Source of the DNA: Gemmatales bacterium
GTDB taxonomy: Bacteria > Planctomycetota > Planctomycetia > Gemmatales > Gemmataceae
Direction of reading: 5' to 3'
Length of the DNA stretch: 64,000 nt
NCBI GenBank assembly: GCA_026004675.1
Contig: BPJP01000006.1
Location: 186,001-250,000, forward strand
A program made the translations under genes and the position numbers. The notes under the pieces are model-generated. The model was not told the origin of the DNA. It was given only the letters and a program-made list of their open reading frames with translations, and did not search any database. Below, in pieces: positions 16,728 to 26,406 of this stretch (the stretch's first letter is position 1; each line of letters starts with the position of its first letter).

Positions 16728-18134
16728 TCAGTTCCTACCTGGTTGGACCAATGGAACCGGTACGAATTCCTTGAGCAATTTGCCCGTATGGGCATCGTTC
16801 AATCGGACGTAGCCATCGAACCCAGCTGTGGCCACTTGTTTGCTATCAGGACGATAGGCCACGGCATAGATAGCCCCCTTGGTTCCTTCCAGGTCGGCTA
16901 TAGTCTTGCCATCGGCGGTTTGGACGATGCGGGCGTAGCCTCGACCATTGTAGCTGCTGCCAGCAATCACACGCGAACCGTCCTTGTTAAAACGGACGGC
17001 AAAAATCCGCCCGGGCAAACTTGTGAGATCGCGGATTTTGTTGAAGTCGTCGCCGATCTTTCTCGGTTTCGTGCGGAAAATCTGGTACAACTTTACCTGC
17101 CCGTCGGCTCCACCCACTGCCACCTCTTCCTTGGTCGGGTGCCGATCGACTGTCATCAGCCCTCCTTTCAAGGCGCCAGGCGTAATACTGGTAATGTTGT
17201 CGACGAAACGCTGCGTTGCTACTTCCGTCAGTTTCATGGAACGGTCTCGGCTAACAGAAACGATATGGGTGGACTTGAGGGAAAAGACCGTTTCAAGAAC
17301 CCAATCGCTGTGTGCTCCTTGATAGACGACTTGCTTGCCTGTTTTGGCCTCGATGGCACGGAGGGTGTTATCGGCGCAGCCAAATGAAAGAAGCTCCCCG
17401 TCATGCGACCAGCTGACCCCATAAACCGTGTCGAAGGTGACCGGCAGGGACAAAAGCAAGTTTCTCTTGTGAACATCCCAGATTTGCACTTCTCCGAAGC
17501 GCCCCGGCGAGCCACCTGCCACCGCCAACCGCTTGCCGTCCGGAGAGAACCGAACAGACTCGATTCGTTCCGATAAACCGACCAGCCGGCCAATCAACCC
17601 CGATCCATCCGGCTTGTGCAACAACACCTCGTGATAGCCGGAAACGGCCAGAATCTTGCCGTCCGGGCTGTAGTCGAGTGAAGTGATGACCGGCGGCGAC
17701 TGATAAGTCGGCGGACCAGTCAGCGTGCGTTTCGCCGAAGCCGGCGTATCATCGACTGCTCCCTGGGCGATCCAGCGTTTGATTAATTCGACCTGTGTCG
17801 GATGTAGAGGGTCGCGCCCTTCCGGCATGCGCGGCTTCTTGCCATCACGAGGTTCGATCAGCTCGACAAGGTAGCTCTTTTCCGGCTTGCCGGGAACAAC
17901 GGCCGGCAAATCACTGTCCCCTTTTTTCAGTAGGCCAGCATGATCGGTCATGATCAAGCCGCCTTTAGGCCTAGCCGGTTGGTGGCACCCTTGGCAATGT
18001 TGCTGAAAGATCGGTCGGATTTCCCGGTAGTAGCTGATCTGCCGATCGGCCCTGTTTGGTTCGGTATTCTTGTCTTTGGCGAAAGTGCACGCCACGACCG
18101 AAAGGAATACCAGTAATGACGATGCCTGCCTCAT
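16728..18134 (-). CDS. Secreted cytochrome c-type/WD40 repeat protein
   Basis: The protein has 468 residues. The start at 18134 is chosen from AGAGGA at 7 nt spacing and a signal peptide (MRQASSLLVFLSVVACTFA). Residues 40-135 are a planctomycete cytochrome c domain (YYREIRPIFQQHCQGCHQPA, haem motif CQGCH, ending WIAQGAVDDTP). From about residue 150 there are six to seven WD40 repeats (DYSPDGKILAVSGYHEVLLH, RFSPDGKRLAVAGGSPGRFG, YRPDSKQVATAGFDGYVRLN). The haem domain suggests redox activity and the propeller suggests protein contact. It is the first gene of the minus-strand cluster running to 7847. Confidence 0.92.
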   Translation of the reverse strand: MRQASSLLVFLSVVACTFAKDKNTEPNRADRQISYYREIRPIFQQHCQGCHQPARPKGGLIMTDHAGLLKKGDSDLPAVVPGKPEKSYLVELIEPRDGKKPRMPEGRDPLHPTQVELIKRWIAQGAVDDTPASAKRTLTGPPTYQSPPVITSLDYSPDGKILAVSGYHEVLLHKPDGSGLIGRLVGLSERIESVRFSPDGKRLAVAGGSPGRFGEVQIWDVHKRNLLLSLPVTFDTVYGVSWSHDGELLSFGCADNTLRAIEAKTGKQVVYQGAHSDWVLETVFSLKSTHIVSVSRDRSMKLTEVATQRFVDNITSITPGALKGGLMTVDRHPTKEEVAVGGADGQVKLYQIFRTKPRKIGDDFNKIRDLTSLPGRIFAVRFNKDGSRVIAGSSYNGRGYARIVQTADGKTIADLEGTKGAIYAVAYRPDSKQVATAGFDGYVRLNDAHTGKLLKEFVPVPLVQPGRN

Positions 18135-18291
18135 TCTTTCGTCCTCTTGTTCAACGACGTTGGGCAAGGATGGTGCCGTTATGGGAAGGATGTTACGGAG
18201 CAGCCTCTTCGATCTTGGCAAAATCCAACATGGATTTCAAGGATTTTGTTGTCTCCTTGCCGATTTCTCCGCCGGCATTTAAACCACCCGT

Positions 18292-18711
18292 ATGATTCGA
18301 AGGAGTTGCCAACTTTCGATCCTTGGCTGTGTTGTGGCGAGTGCTCTTTTTGTTACGGTCTGGCCGTCCTCAACCGGTGCAGAGCAGAACCAGTCCGTAA
18401 GCTTTGCCAGGTCCATTGCTCCCATTTTCCGCGAACGCTGTCTGCGCTGCCATGGAGCCGAAAAACAGGAAAGCGGACTCCGACTCGACCGCCGAAAGGA
18501 CGCACTCGCCGGTGGTGACCGTGGTCCCCTGGTGGTGCCTAAAGACAGTGCAATGAGTCTGCTGATCAAGGTTGTGACCGGGCACAACGACGAGGAGCTT
18601 TTCATGCCGCCCGTGGATGGAGCGCTCACGAAGAAACAAATCGAGTTGTTGCGTCGCTGGATCGACGAGGGCGCCATCTGGCCAGAAGAAAACGCTGACA
18701 TCAGCCAATAA
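18292..18711 (+). CDS. Stand-alone planctomycete cytochrome c domain protein
   Basis: This 139-residue protein has an N-terminal signal segment (LSILGCVVASALFVTVWPSS) followed by one cytochrome domain: SFARSIAPIFRERCLRCHGA (CLRCH haem site), ESGLRLDRRKDALAGG, LFMPPVDGALTKKQIELLRR and WIDEGAIWPEE. In large relatives this domain leads straight into DUF1549; here the frame ends just after WIDEGA. It is either a genuine mini-cytochrome or the remnant of a larger gene. It is divergent from the WD40 cytochrome gene across 157 bp. Confidence 0.8.
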   Translation: MIRRSCQLSILGCVVASALFVTVWPSSTGAEQNQSVSFARSIAPIFRERCLRCHGAEKQESGLRLDRRKDALAGGDRGPLVVPKDSAMSLLIKVVTGHNDEELFMPPVDGALTKKQIELLRRWIDEGAIWPEENADISQ

Positions 18712-19025
18712 GGTCATGGCTTGGCTTCTCACGCAGCACATTTCCCAATGAACACCATTCTCACCGCGAAGCCGCTGATCGGCATCCGCTGCCATCACAA
18801 GTGACCAAGTTTTGTCACCGTCTATGGCCTTCAATTGTTGAAGGATGGTCTTCATTTTCTTGGCATGGCCACCAATCGGCATACGTTTGACCGGTGGCGC
18901 GAGTGACGGATTCGCCAAGTTCGTCTTGTAAAGGTTGGACGAAACCGTATACGGGGTCGTCGCGAAGCTGTAGCCGGGAGGAGAGTGCACTGCCGGTAGG
19001 TGACGTATCGTGGGAGAATACGTCG
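18712..19025. other. Non-coding gap
   Basis: This 314-bp stretch separates the mini-cytochrome gene from the DUF11 gene. A minus-strand open frame crosses it but also runs through the cytochrome gene, has no recognisable domain and lacks a ribosome binding site, so it is not called. No hairpin or RNA gene was recognised. Confidence 0.4.
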
Positions 19026-21380
19026 ATGAGGGGAAACAAGCAGAATTGGAAACTATGGGTCGTCTGCCTGTTGGCTGCGCTGCCGGGTTGCGGCGTTTCC
19101 CAGAACCCGAGTTATTTCCCCTGGCTTTTCCCAACCGGGAACATCACGAGAACCCATGCCAAGCCGCCGGGCAAAGCATATTTTCGCAACTTCGATCCGC
19201 ACGCGGTACGCCTCGAGGTTCGGCCAATCGAATCGACGAATCCGGTGCAGACACAGCATGTAGTGATCGCCACCATTTATGACAAAACGGGCAAGCCGCG
19301 ACGACGGCGCCGGGTCGAGTGGATGCTCGAAGGAGTTGGCAATATCGTCGAAGTCGACGAGAGCGGCTATTTTGCCGGGAGAGGTTACAAAGTCGACAAC
19401 CATTACGCCGTCAGCTACACGGATTACAAAGAACACATCGTCACGCGCGGCAATGATAACCCCAACGATGATTTCGTGATTCGGCCAGGACAAACCTGGT
19501 GCGTCATCAGTTCTGCTGTCGAGGGGGATTCCTACCTCACCGTTTACGCGCCGGAGATTCACAATTGGGAAAAGCACAAAGTTTTCGTCAAAAAGCACTG
19601 GGTGGATGCGGAATGGTCGTTGCCTCCGCCTGCGGTGAACAGAGTGGGAACGGAACACGTATTTGTGACGCGCATCTTCCGGCATACGGATCGCCAGCCG
19701 TTGGCCAATTACAAGGTTCGCTACAAGATTCTGGATGGTCCTCCTGCAGTCTTTCTGCCGAATCGCACTCAAGAAGCAGTGGTCATCAGCGACCTGGACG
19801 GCAACGCCAGTGTGGTCTTGGCACAAGTCGAACGACGACCTGGAATCAATCGCATCGGCATCGAAATCATCCGCCCCCCCGATCCGCGATCAGCGACCGG
19901 TTCGGGCATCGTGATCGGAACCGGCGAGACGACAAAAGAATGGCAAGCGCCCACGGTGGGGATCACCAAGACAGGGCCGGCCAGCGTCAGCGTTGGCCAG
20001 GAAGTGCCCTACAACATCGTCGTCGATAACAATGGCCAGGTAGAAGTGCAAGCAGTCACCGTTCGCGATAATATTCCGGAAGGCTTGCAGTACCTTCGTT
20101 CGGAGCCGCCAGCGACGGTCGAGGGCAGGGTGTTGACTTGGACGATGGGAGCCTTGCCGCCGGGACAGGCCCACACAATCCAGGTTATTTTCCGCGCAGA
20201 ACGACCGGGGCAAGTGCAGAACTGCGCCACGGCGACCACTGACGAAGGCTTTACGGCGGAGAGTTGCGCGACGACTGTCATTACGGCGCCTCAGCTCACC
20301 GTCAACAAGACTGGTCCGGCCACAGGCATCGTCGGCATGCCGATCACTTATCAAATCACAGTGTCCAACCCAGGCAATGGGCCTGCAACCAACGTCGTCT
20401 TGAACGACAGCTTCGATCCGGGCCTGGAACACGAATCGCGTGCCAACCCGGTGGAACTTCGGTTGGGAACGCTCAATCCCGGCGAGACCCGGACAGTACC
20501 GTTGGTGTTGACGCCGCGGCGCGAAGGGCGCTTTGTCAATCGGGTCACCGCCACTGCGGATGGCGGACTGACGGCCCAGGACGATCATCCGGTAGTGGTA
20601 CAACGTGCGCAATTGTCGATTGACAAAACCGGTCCTGGCGCCAGGTACGTCGGGCGCCCTGCCGTCTGGGATATCCGCGTCAGCAATCCAGGCGCGGTTC
20701 CGCTCAACAACGTCGTCGTACGTGATCAGTTGCCACCTGAGTTGCAGTTTGAAAGCGCCACTCAAGGGGGTCAGCTCGTCGGCGGCGAAGTCGTCTGGAA
20801 TCTAGGCACACTGCAACCCAACGAACAAAGGCAATTGCAAGTAACAACGCGCTGTCGGCAAATGTCGCCGCGTGCTTTGAACGTTGCCGTCGCATCAGCT
20901 GATCCTGGTCTGGAAGTGCAGGCGGAAGCGGCCATCGAAATTCTTGGATTGCCTGCCTATCGACTAGAAGTGCTCGATGTCGATGATGCCGTCGAAGTTG
21001 GCGGGAAAACTACGTATCGCATCGACGTGAACAACCAAGGTTCGCTGCCTGGCAGTCAGGTGCAGGTGATTGCAATCGTGCCGCCGCAGATGCGCATTGT
21101 TCGCACAAACGGGCCGACACAAGCACGCGTAGACGGGCAGCGTGTCATTTTCGAGCCGGTCGAGTCGCTGGCACCGCAGCAAACATTGAGCTACACCATC
21201 GACGTGGAAGCATTGCAGCCAGGCGATGTGCGTTTCCGAGTCGAGTTGCGGAGTGCGACATTGCAGCAGCCTGTGATCGAGGAAGAAAGCACGACCATTT
21301 ACATGCCGCGTCCAGGTGCGGGCAGGACGACACGTCGTACGCCGCCAGCACCGATTGGTCCGGGGGCGCCGAATCCGTAA
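19026..21380 (+). CDS. Lipoprotein with four DUF11 repeats
   Basis: The protein has 784 residues. The ATG at 19026 is preferred over a start 132 nt earlier because a lipoprotein signal follows directly (WKLWVVCLLAALPGCGVSQN, lipobox LPGC) and GGAG lies about 9 nt upstream. The first 300 residues are a beta-rich region. Four DUF11 immunoglobulin-like repeats then begin near VGITKTGPASVSVGQEVPYN, LTVNKTGPATGIVGMPITYQ, LSIDKTGPGARYVGRPAVWD and LEVLDVDDAVEVGGKTTYRI. The C-terminus is Pro/Arg-rich (RTTRRTPPAPIGPGAPNP). DUF11 proteins are surface or envelope structural proteins, and the repeats are common in planctomycete cell-wall proteins. It converges with alaS. Confidence 0.88.
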   Translation: MRGNKQNWKLWVVCLLAALPGCGVSQNPSYFPWLFPTGNITRTHAKPPGKAYFRNFDPHAVRLEVRPIESTNPVQTQHVVIATIYDKTGKPRRRRRVEWMLEGVGNIVEVDESGYFAGRGYKVDNHYAVSYTDYKEHIVTRGNDNPNDDFVIRPGQTWCVISSAVEGDSYLTVYAPEIHNWEKHKVFVKKHWVDAEWSLPPPAVNRVGTEHVFVTRIFRHTDRQPLANYKVRYKILDGPPAVFLPNRTQEAVVISDLDGNASVVLAQVERRPGINRIGIEIIRPPDPRSATGSGIVIGTGETTKEWQAPTVGITKTGPASVSVGQEVPYNIVVDNNGQVEVQAVTVRDNIPEGLQYLRSEPPATVEGRVLTWTMGALPPGQAHTIQVIFRAERPGQVQNCATATTDEGFTAESCATTVITAPQLTVNKTGPATGIVGMPITYQITVSNPGNGPATNVVLNDSFDPGLEHESRANPVELRLGTLNPGETRTVPLVLTPRREGRFVNRVTATADGGLTAQDDHPVVVQRAQLSIDKTGPGARYVGRPAVWDIRVSNPGAVPLNNVVVRDQLPPELQFESATQGGQLVGGEVVWNLGTLQPNEQRQLQVTTRCRQMSPRALNVAVASADPGLEVQAEAAIEILGLPAYRLEVLDVDDAVEVGGKTTYRIDVNNQGSLPGSQVQVIAIVPPQMRIVRTNGPTQARVDGQRVIFEPVESLAPQQTLSYTIDVEALQPGDVRFRVELRSATLQQPVIEEESTTIYMPRPGAGRTTRRTPPAPIGPGAPNP

Positions 21381-21396
21381 CGAGCGGCTGAAGTTT

Positions 21397-24105
21397 TCAA
21401 GTTGACACCAGATGGCTTTGCAACTCGTTATGCACGAGTCGTTTGCCGAGTTCGAGCGCCTCATGCAATTTGGCCGGTTCTTTGCCGCCGGCCTGCGCCA
21501 TCGTTGGTTTGCCGCCGCCGCCACCGCCGACCACCTTGGCCACCTCACCAATGAGTTTGCCGGCGTGGAGCCCCTTGCGAACGAGGTCGTCCGTCACAGC
21601 GGCAATCATTTGCACTTTGCCGTCATCCGTCCAGCCCAAGAGGACGACGGCGCTGCCCGCTTTCTGCCGTAATCGGTCGACTTGCTGACGGATTTGCTCA
21701 TTGTCCGCGGAGGGAACCTGGCCGACGATGATGCGGGTTCCGTTGATATTACCGGCTTCTTGCAGCAGGCGATCAGCCGTGTGTTGTAGATCACCAGCCA
21801 CACCTTTCTTGACTTGTTGTTGCAGTTTCTTGTTCTCCTCAAAGAGCTGCTCGACGCGACGGACGATTTCCGGAGGCGGACAGTTGAAGCGGTGAGCAAG
21901 TGTTTCGACGACCGAAGAAAACTGCTGTGCGGTCTGGACAGCTCGACGGCCAGTGACCGCTGTGACCCGGCGGACACCCTTGGCGACGCCTTCCTGGCTG
22001 ATGATCTTGAAAAAGCCTGCCTCACCGGTGTGATGAAGGTGCGTACCGCCACAGAATTCGACGGAAAAATCGGGCGTCGCGCGGCGCGGATCTTTCAAGC
22101 CGATGGCTAATACCCGGACTGGATCAGGATACTTTTCGCCGAATACCGCCCTTACGCCAGGAATTCGCTGCGCTTCCACCAATGGCATATAAACCGGGGT
22201 CACGGGCAGATCGGAATAGATTTTCTCGTTCACGAGCCTTTCGATTTCGGCGATTTCCTCCGCTGACAAGGGGCTATCGTGTGTAAAGTCGAAACGGGTT
22301 TTCTCGGCGTCCACCAGTGAACCTCGTTGTTCGACGTGATCGCCAAGCACGCGGCGCAAGGCCCAGTTCAGCAAATGGGTCGCTGTGTGGTTGCGCATGA
22401 TGTCGGCGCGCATCGGAGCCACTTCGAGGGTCATCCGCTTGCCGACCTCAATGGAACCTTGTGTAACCTGGCCGAGATGCAAGACGGTATCGCCGAGTTT
22501 TTGCGTGTCCGTTACTTCAAACCGGCCGCGCGAATTGTAAATGGCTCCTTTGTCACCGACCTGTCCGCCTTGTTCGGCGTAGAAGCAGGTCTTGTCGAGA
22601 AAGAGTGCCGCTTTTTCCCCTTTTTTGAGCTTCCCTTCGCGGATGACTTCGTTGTCGCGCACCCAACCGAGAATTGTGCCCCTTGATTTCAGCCCTTTGT
22701 ATTTCGGGCTGTCGTCGGTGGGAGGAAGTTCTCCGGAGAGCGCGGAGATCACGACTTTTTTCTGAGCCTCCCTAGCTCGCTCGCGTGCTTCCTGCATAAG
22801 ACGTTCATAACCGGCGCGATCGACGCCAAGGCCGACTTCGCTTGCCATCTGTTCGGTTATGTCGATATACACGCCGTGGGTGTCGTGCAAGGTAAAAGCA
22901 TCTTCGGCGCTGATCTGTTGTTGGCCAGCGCTGCGAGCGCGGTCGGCGGCTTCTTGAAAAAGCCGGATGCCTCGATCGAGCGTTTTGATGAAGCTCTCTT
23001 CCTCGCCGCGAACGAGTTGGATGACATGATCCTGGTTGGCACGCAGCTCAGGAAAAGTGTCGCCCATCAGCTCGACGACGGAAGGGACCAGGTCGCATAG
23101 AAATGGTTTGGCGGTTTTAAGGTATTGTCTGCCGTAGCGCTCCGCCCGGCGCAAGATGCGTCGTAGCACATAACCTCTTCCTTCGTTGTCCGGAACGGCT
23201 CCGTCGCTCAAGGCGAAGGTAAGGCACCGGATATGGTCGGCTATGACGCGATAAGCAATATCTTTCATGTCGTCGAGTTTGCCGGTGTAGGCATCGGCTC
23301 CAGTGATGCGCTGAATAGCGTCGAATATCGGCGTAAAGATATCGGTGTCGTAATTGCTGTCCTTGCCCTGGAGGATCGCAGTAATGCGTTCGAAACCCAT
23401 TCCCGTGTCGACGTGATGAGTCGGTAAAGGACTGAGTTTGCCGTCTTCGCCACGGTTGTACTGGATGAAGACCAGGTTCCAGATTTCTATGACATCGTGG
23501 CGTCCAGCATTGACGAGACTGGCACCGGACTTGTCGAGCGTTTTGTCATAATGGATTTCGGTACATGGACCACATGGACCGGTATCGCCCATTTCCCAAA
23601 AATTATCTTTCTTGCTTCCCCAATGAATGTGAGCCGGATCGATGTCGGTGACCGTTTTCCAGATTTCGAACGCTTCATTATCCCGAGGAACACCTTCTTC
23701 GGGGCTACCTTCAAAGACGGTGGCGTGCAACCGGCTTTTATCCAATCCCCACACCTGCGTCAGAAGTTCCCAAGCCCAGAGAATGGCTTCTTTCTTGAAG
23801 TAGTCGCCGAACGACCAATTGCCGAGCATTTCGAAAAACGTGTGGTGGTAGGTATCCTTGCCAACATCGTCGAGGTCGTTATGCTTGCCGCCTGCCCGTA
23901 TGCATTTTTGCGTGTTGGCCACGCGACTATAGGGCGGTTTCTCGGTGCCAAGAAAATACGGCTTGAACTGGTTCATGCCGGCGTTGGTGAAGAGAAGCGT
24001 GTCGTCGCCATGGGGCACGACAGGCGATGACGGCACAAAGGTATGGCCGTGTTGCTTCACGAAGAAATCGATGAATTGTTGACGGATGTCGCCAGCGGTA
24101 AGCAT
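21397..24105 (-). CDS. alaS: Alanyl-tRNA synthetase
   Basis: This is a full-length, 902-residue enzyme that charges tRNA-Ala. The catalytic core (FFVKQHGHTFVPSSPVVPHG, NTQKCIRAGGKHNDLDDVGK, HHTFFEMLGNWSFGDYFKKE) is at the N-terminus. The editing domain has the zinc motifs HTATHLLNWAL and CGGTHLHHTG near residues 570-690. The C-terminal DHHA1 domain ends with GGGGGGKPTMAQAGG. GAGGA lies about 10 nt before the ATG. No frame break is seen. It stands alone, convergent with the DUF11 gene and divergent from the ABC permease gene. Confidence 0.97.
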   Translation of the reverse strand: MLTAGDIRQQFIDFFVKQHGHTFVPSSPVVPHGDDTLLFTNAGMNQFKPYFLGTEKPPYSRVANTQKCIRAGGKHNDLDDVGKDTYHHTFFEMLGNWSFGDYFKKEAILWAWELLTQVWGLDKSRLHATVFEGSPEEGVPRDNEAFEIWKTVTDIDPAHIHWGSKKDNFWEMGDTGPCGPCTEIHYDKTLDKSGASLVNAGRHDVIEIWNLVFIQYNRGEDGKLSPLPTHHVDTGMGFERITAILQGKDSNYDTDIFTPIFDAIQRITGADAYTGKLDDMKDIAYRVIADHIRCLTFALSDGAVPDNEGRGYVLRRILRRAERYGRQYLKTAKPFLCDLVPSVVELMGDTFPELRANQDHVIQLVRGEEESFIKTLDRGIRLFQEAADRARSAGQQQISAEDAFTLHDTHGVYIDITEQMASEVGLGVDRAGYERLMQEARERAREAQKKVVISALSGELPPTDDSPKYKGLKSRGTILGWVRDNEVIREGKLKKGEKAALFLDKTCFYAEQGGQVGDKGAIYNSRGRFEVTDTQKLGDTVLHLGQVTQGSIEVGKRMTLEVAPMRADIMRNHTATHLLNWALRRVLGDHVEQRGSLVDAEKTRFDFTHDSPLSAEEIAEIERLVNEKIYSDLPVTPVYMPLVEAQRIPGVRAVFGEKYPDPVRVLAIGLKDPRRATPDFSVEFCGGTHLHHTGEAGFFKIISQEGVAKGVRRVTAVTGRRAVQTAQQFSSVVETLAHRFNCPPPEIVRRVEQLFEENKKLQQQVKKGVAGDLQHTADRLLQEAGNINGTRIIVGQVPSADNEQIRQQVDRLRQKAGSAVVLLGWTDDGKVQMIAAVTDDLVRKGLHAGKLIGEVAKVVGGGGGGKPTMAQAGGKEPAKLHEALELGKRLVHNELQSHLVST

Positions 24106-24347
24106 GCTATTCTTTTCCTCGAAGTAGCGATTCAGTTTCAGTTTGCGGCACGTTTAACCAACCGATTGCTTATTCTACACGACAAGAGAGGTTGGCGGCA
24201 TGACAATCAAAAAGTGTCTTCGTGCCCGCGGCGAATCCGATCATACACTGAAACTATGGCATCCTATCCGGGTCGGAGAGCCCGGCGGACTATGAGACAT
24301 TCGGTTTGGGACGTCGGCGTTTCGATTTTCCAAAGGGAGACTTTCCC

Positions 24348-26297
24348 TTGCGGCTGCGAATCCTCTGGCTGGAATGGCTGCTTTTGGCGTTTCTGGGTGT
24401 CTTTCTGCTCTATCCGCTGGTCTACATCGTTCCCGGATCGGCCAGCGATGTCGAATTCGTTGTCGTCATCTCGCATCTGGGAACGACCCCCGAAGAGCGG
24501 GCCAGCGTTTCGGCCATACTCAGCGAAACCGGAGACGCGACCGCGTCATTCAAACTCCCGTTGAAGCGGACTTTCGCTACTGAAAGAGCGGCTCGCGACC
24601 TGGCGATTCGTTTGCAGCAAGCCGGAGCCCAGGCCGAGGTTGTTCGCCATCGGCTTTGGACCGATTTCTACTTTAAGCAAGCTCTGGGATTTCAGATTCA
24701 ACGTGTGCCCGGGTTTCCTTTCTTCGAAGTGTTGCCGCACAACCCCTTTCTTTGGGAATGCTTGACGAACAGCCTGCTGCTTGCCGCCATGACGACTCTG
24801 GCAACGACGCTGCTTTGCCTGCCGATCGCCCGCTGGTTCGCCCGATATCGTTTCCGCGGGCAAGGGCTGTTGGTGGGATTATTGCTCGCGCCTCTAATAT
24901 TGCCTCCCTTTGTCAGTGCCATCGGCATGCAAAAACTTCTCGGTCGGTTTGGAACCGTCAATCTGACGTTGATGCAAGTCGGTCTGTTGCGTCCTGACGC
25001 TCCGATCGACTGGTTGGGGGAGGGAGGATTCGCCGGCGTGGCGATCATGCAGGTGTTGCACCTATACCCGATCATGTACTTGAATCTGGCGGCGGCATGG
25101 GCCAACGTCGATCCGACGCTCGAAGACGCCGCTCGCAGCCTGGGAGCTGATGAATGGCAAGTTTTTCGAACGATAACCTTCCCGCTGCTCTTGCCGGGTT
25201 ATTTCGCTGGTGCCAGCATCGTTTTTATCTGGTCGTTCACCGATCTGGGAACGCCATTGGTCTTCGGGTTCGATTCCGTCATCCCGGTACAGATTTTCAA
25301 TCAGGTAAGCGACCCACGACAGACCAACGCCACGGCGTACGCGCTGGTGGTCCTTACCCTGGCGGTAACGGCAAGTCTGTTCTATTCCGCGCGGTGGTTT
25401 GTGAGCCGATACGCTTATAGCGGGCAGGGCAAAGGTGCTATCGCTTCATTACCTCCAACCATCCAAGGCTGGCGCTTGTTTTTTCTCCATTTATTCGTGA
25501 TCGCGTTGACGTTCGTGGCGGTCCTTCCGGTGATCGGCGTGGTTTTGACCGCCATCTCCGACCAATGGGTGCTTACCCCCTTGCCGCCTGCCTGGACGGT
25601 GTCTCATTTGGGCGAGGTCTGGTCGAACAAAGTGTCGGCATGGAGCATTCGCAACAGCATTTTTTACAGTGTCTGCAGCACATTCCTGGATATTATGTTG
25701 GGGGTGGCGATCGCCTGGCTGATCTCACGCCGTCCGACCTGGTTGAGCCATATCCTCGACGGGTTGTCGACGTTGCCGTTGGCATTACCCGGTTTGGTGC
25801 TGGCGTTCGGCTATTTGACCTGCTTCAGCACATGGGACTTGTTCGGATTGCAGAACTATCTCGATCCGACGAAGAATCCGGTACCGCTTTTGATCGTGGC
25901 TTATGCCGTAAGGCGGCTACCTTATTTGACGCGATCGGCATTGGCGGGTATGCAGCAGATTGCGCCTGTTCTGGAAGAGGCGGCGGAAAATCTCGGCGCC
26001 CGACGTTGGTGGGTTGTGCGCACCGTAACGTTGCCGTTGATTGCTGCCAACATCGTTGCCGGTGCGGTGTTGACTTTTGCTTTTGCCATTCTGGAAGTCA
26101 GCGACAGCCTGATGCTGGCGCGAGAAGAGCAGTTCTTTCCGATTACCCGAGCCATTCTCGGCCTGCTCATGCGTCCAGACAATGGCGATGTTCTGGCGTG
26201 TGCCTTGTCGGTATTCGCGATGACGTTGCTTGCCGGCAGTCTGCTTCTCGCGGGTCTGCTCCTCGGCAAGAAAATGGGTGAACTCTTCCGTGCCTGA
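24348..26297 (+). CDS. Double-domain ABC transporter permease (FbpB/SfuB-like)
   Basis: This is an inner-membrane permease of about 649 residues containing two complete BPD_transp_1 domains in one chain, as in ferric-iron and related importers. Both cytoplasmic EAA loops are clear: EDAARSLGADEWQVFRTITF and EEAAENLGARRWWVVRTVTL. About twelve membrane segments are visible. Between the first membrane segment and domain one is a soluble insert of about 90 residues (from VEFVVVISHLGTTPEERA) that is not typical of the family. No ATG is available near the start; TTG at 24348 has AAGGGAGA 7 nt upstream and is chosen over TTG 24306. No ATPase or binding-protein gene is adjacent. The substrate is unknown. 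Confidence 0.85.
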   Translation: MRLRILWLEWLLLAFLGVFLLYPLVYIVPGSASDVEFVVVISHLGTTPEERASVSAILSETGDATASFKLPLKRTFATERAARDLAIRLQQAGAQAEVVRHRLWTDFYFKQALGFQIQRVPGFPFFEVLPHNPFLWECLTNSLLLAAMTTLATTLLCLPIARWFARYRFRGQGLLVGLLLAPLILPPFVSAIGMQKLLGRFGTVNLTLMQVGLLRPDAPIDWLGEGGFAGVAIMQVLHLYPIMYLNLAAAWANVDPTLEDAARSLGADEWQVFRTITFPLLLPGYFAGASIVFIWSFTDLGTPLVFGFDSVIPVQIFNQVSDPRQTNATAYALVVLTLAVTASLFYSARWFVSRYAYSGQGKGAIASLPPTIQGWRLFFLHLFVIALTFVAVLPVIGVVLTAISDQWVLTPLPPAWTVSHLGEVWSNKVSAWSIRNSIFYSVCSTFLDIMLGVAIAWLISRRPTWLSHILDGLSTLPLALPGLVLAFGYLTCFSTWDLFGLQNYLDPTKNPVPLLIVAYAVRRLPYLTRSALAGMQQIAPVLEEAAENLGARRWWVVRTVTLPLIAANIVAGAVLTFAFAILEVSDSLMLAREEQFFPITRAILGLLMRPDNGDVLACALSVFAMTLLAGSLLLAGLLLGKKMGELFRA

Positions 26298-26406
26298 CCA
26301 ATCGCCGCCTGCCTGTCATTCTGCTACAATGCACTCGAATTAGGTCCGTTCCTTGCCGAGAGAGGAAAACGGCGACGTACTGAAGTAACCGACTTACTAT
26401 ATCGCC

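Noticed and set aside
18370..19134. Minus-strand open frame of 254 codons
   Set aside because: It overlaps the cytochrome gene on the opposite strand and extends into the DUF11 gene, has no recognisable domain and no ribosome binding site.
24106..24347. T-box or other riboswitch upstream of alaS or the permease
   Set aside because: No T-box sequence, specifier loop or antiterminator could be recognised.
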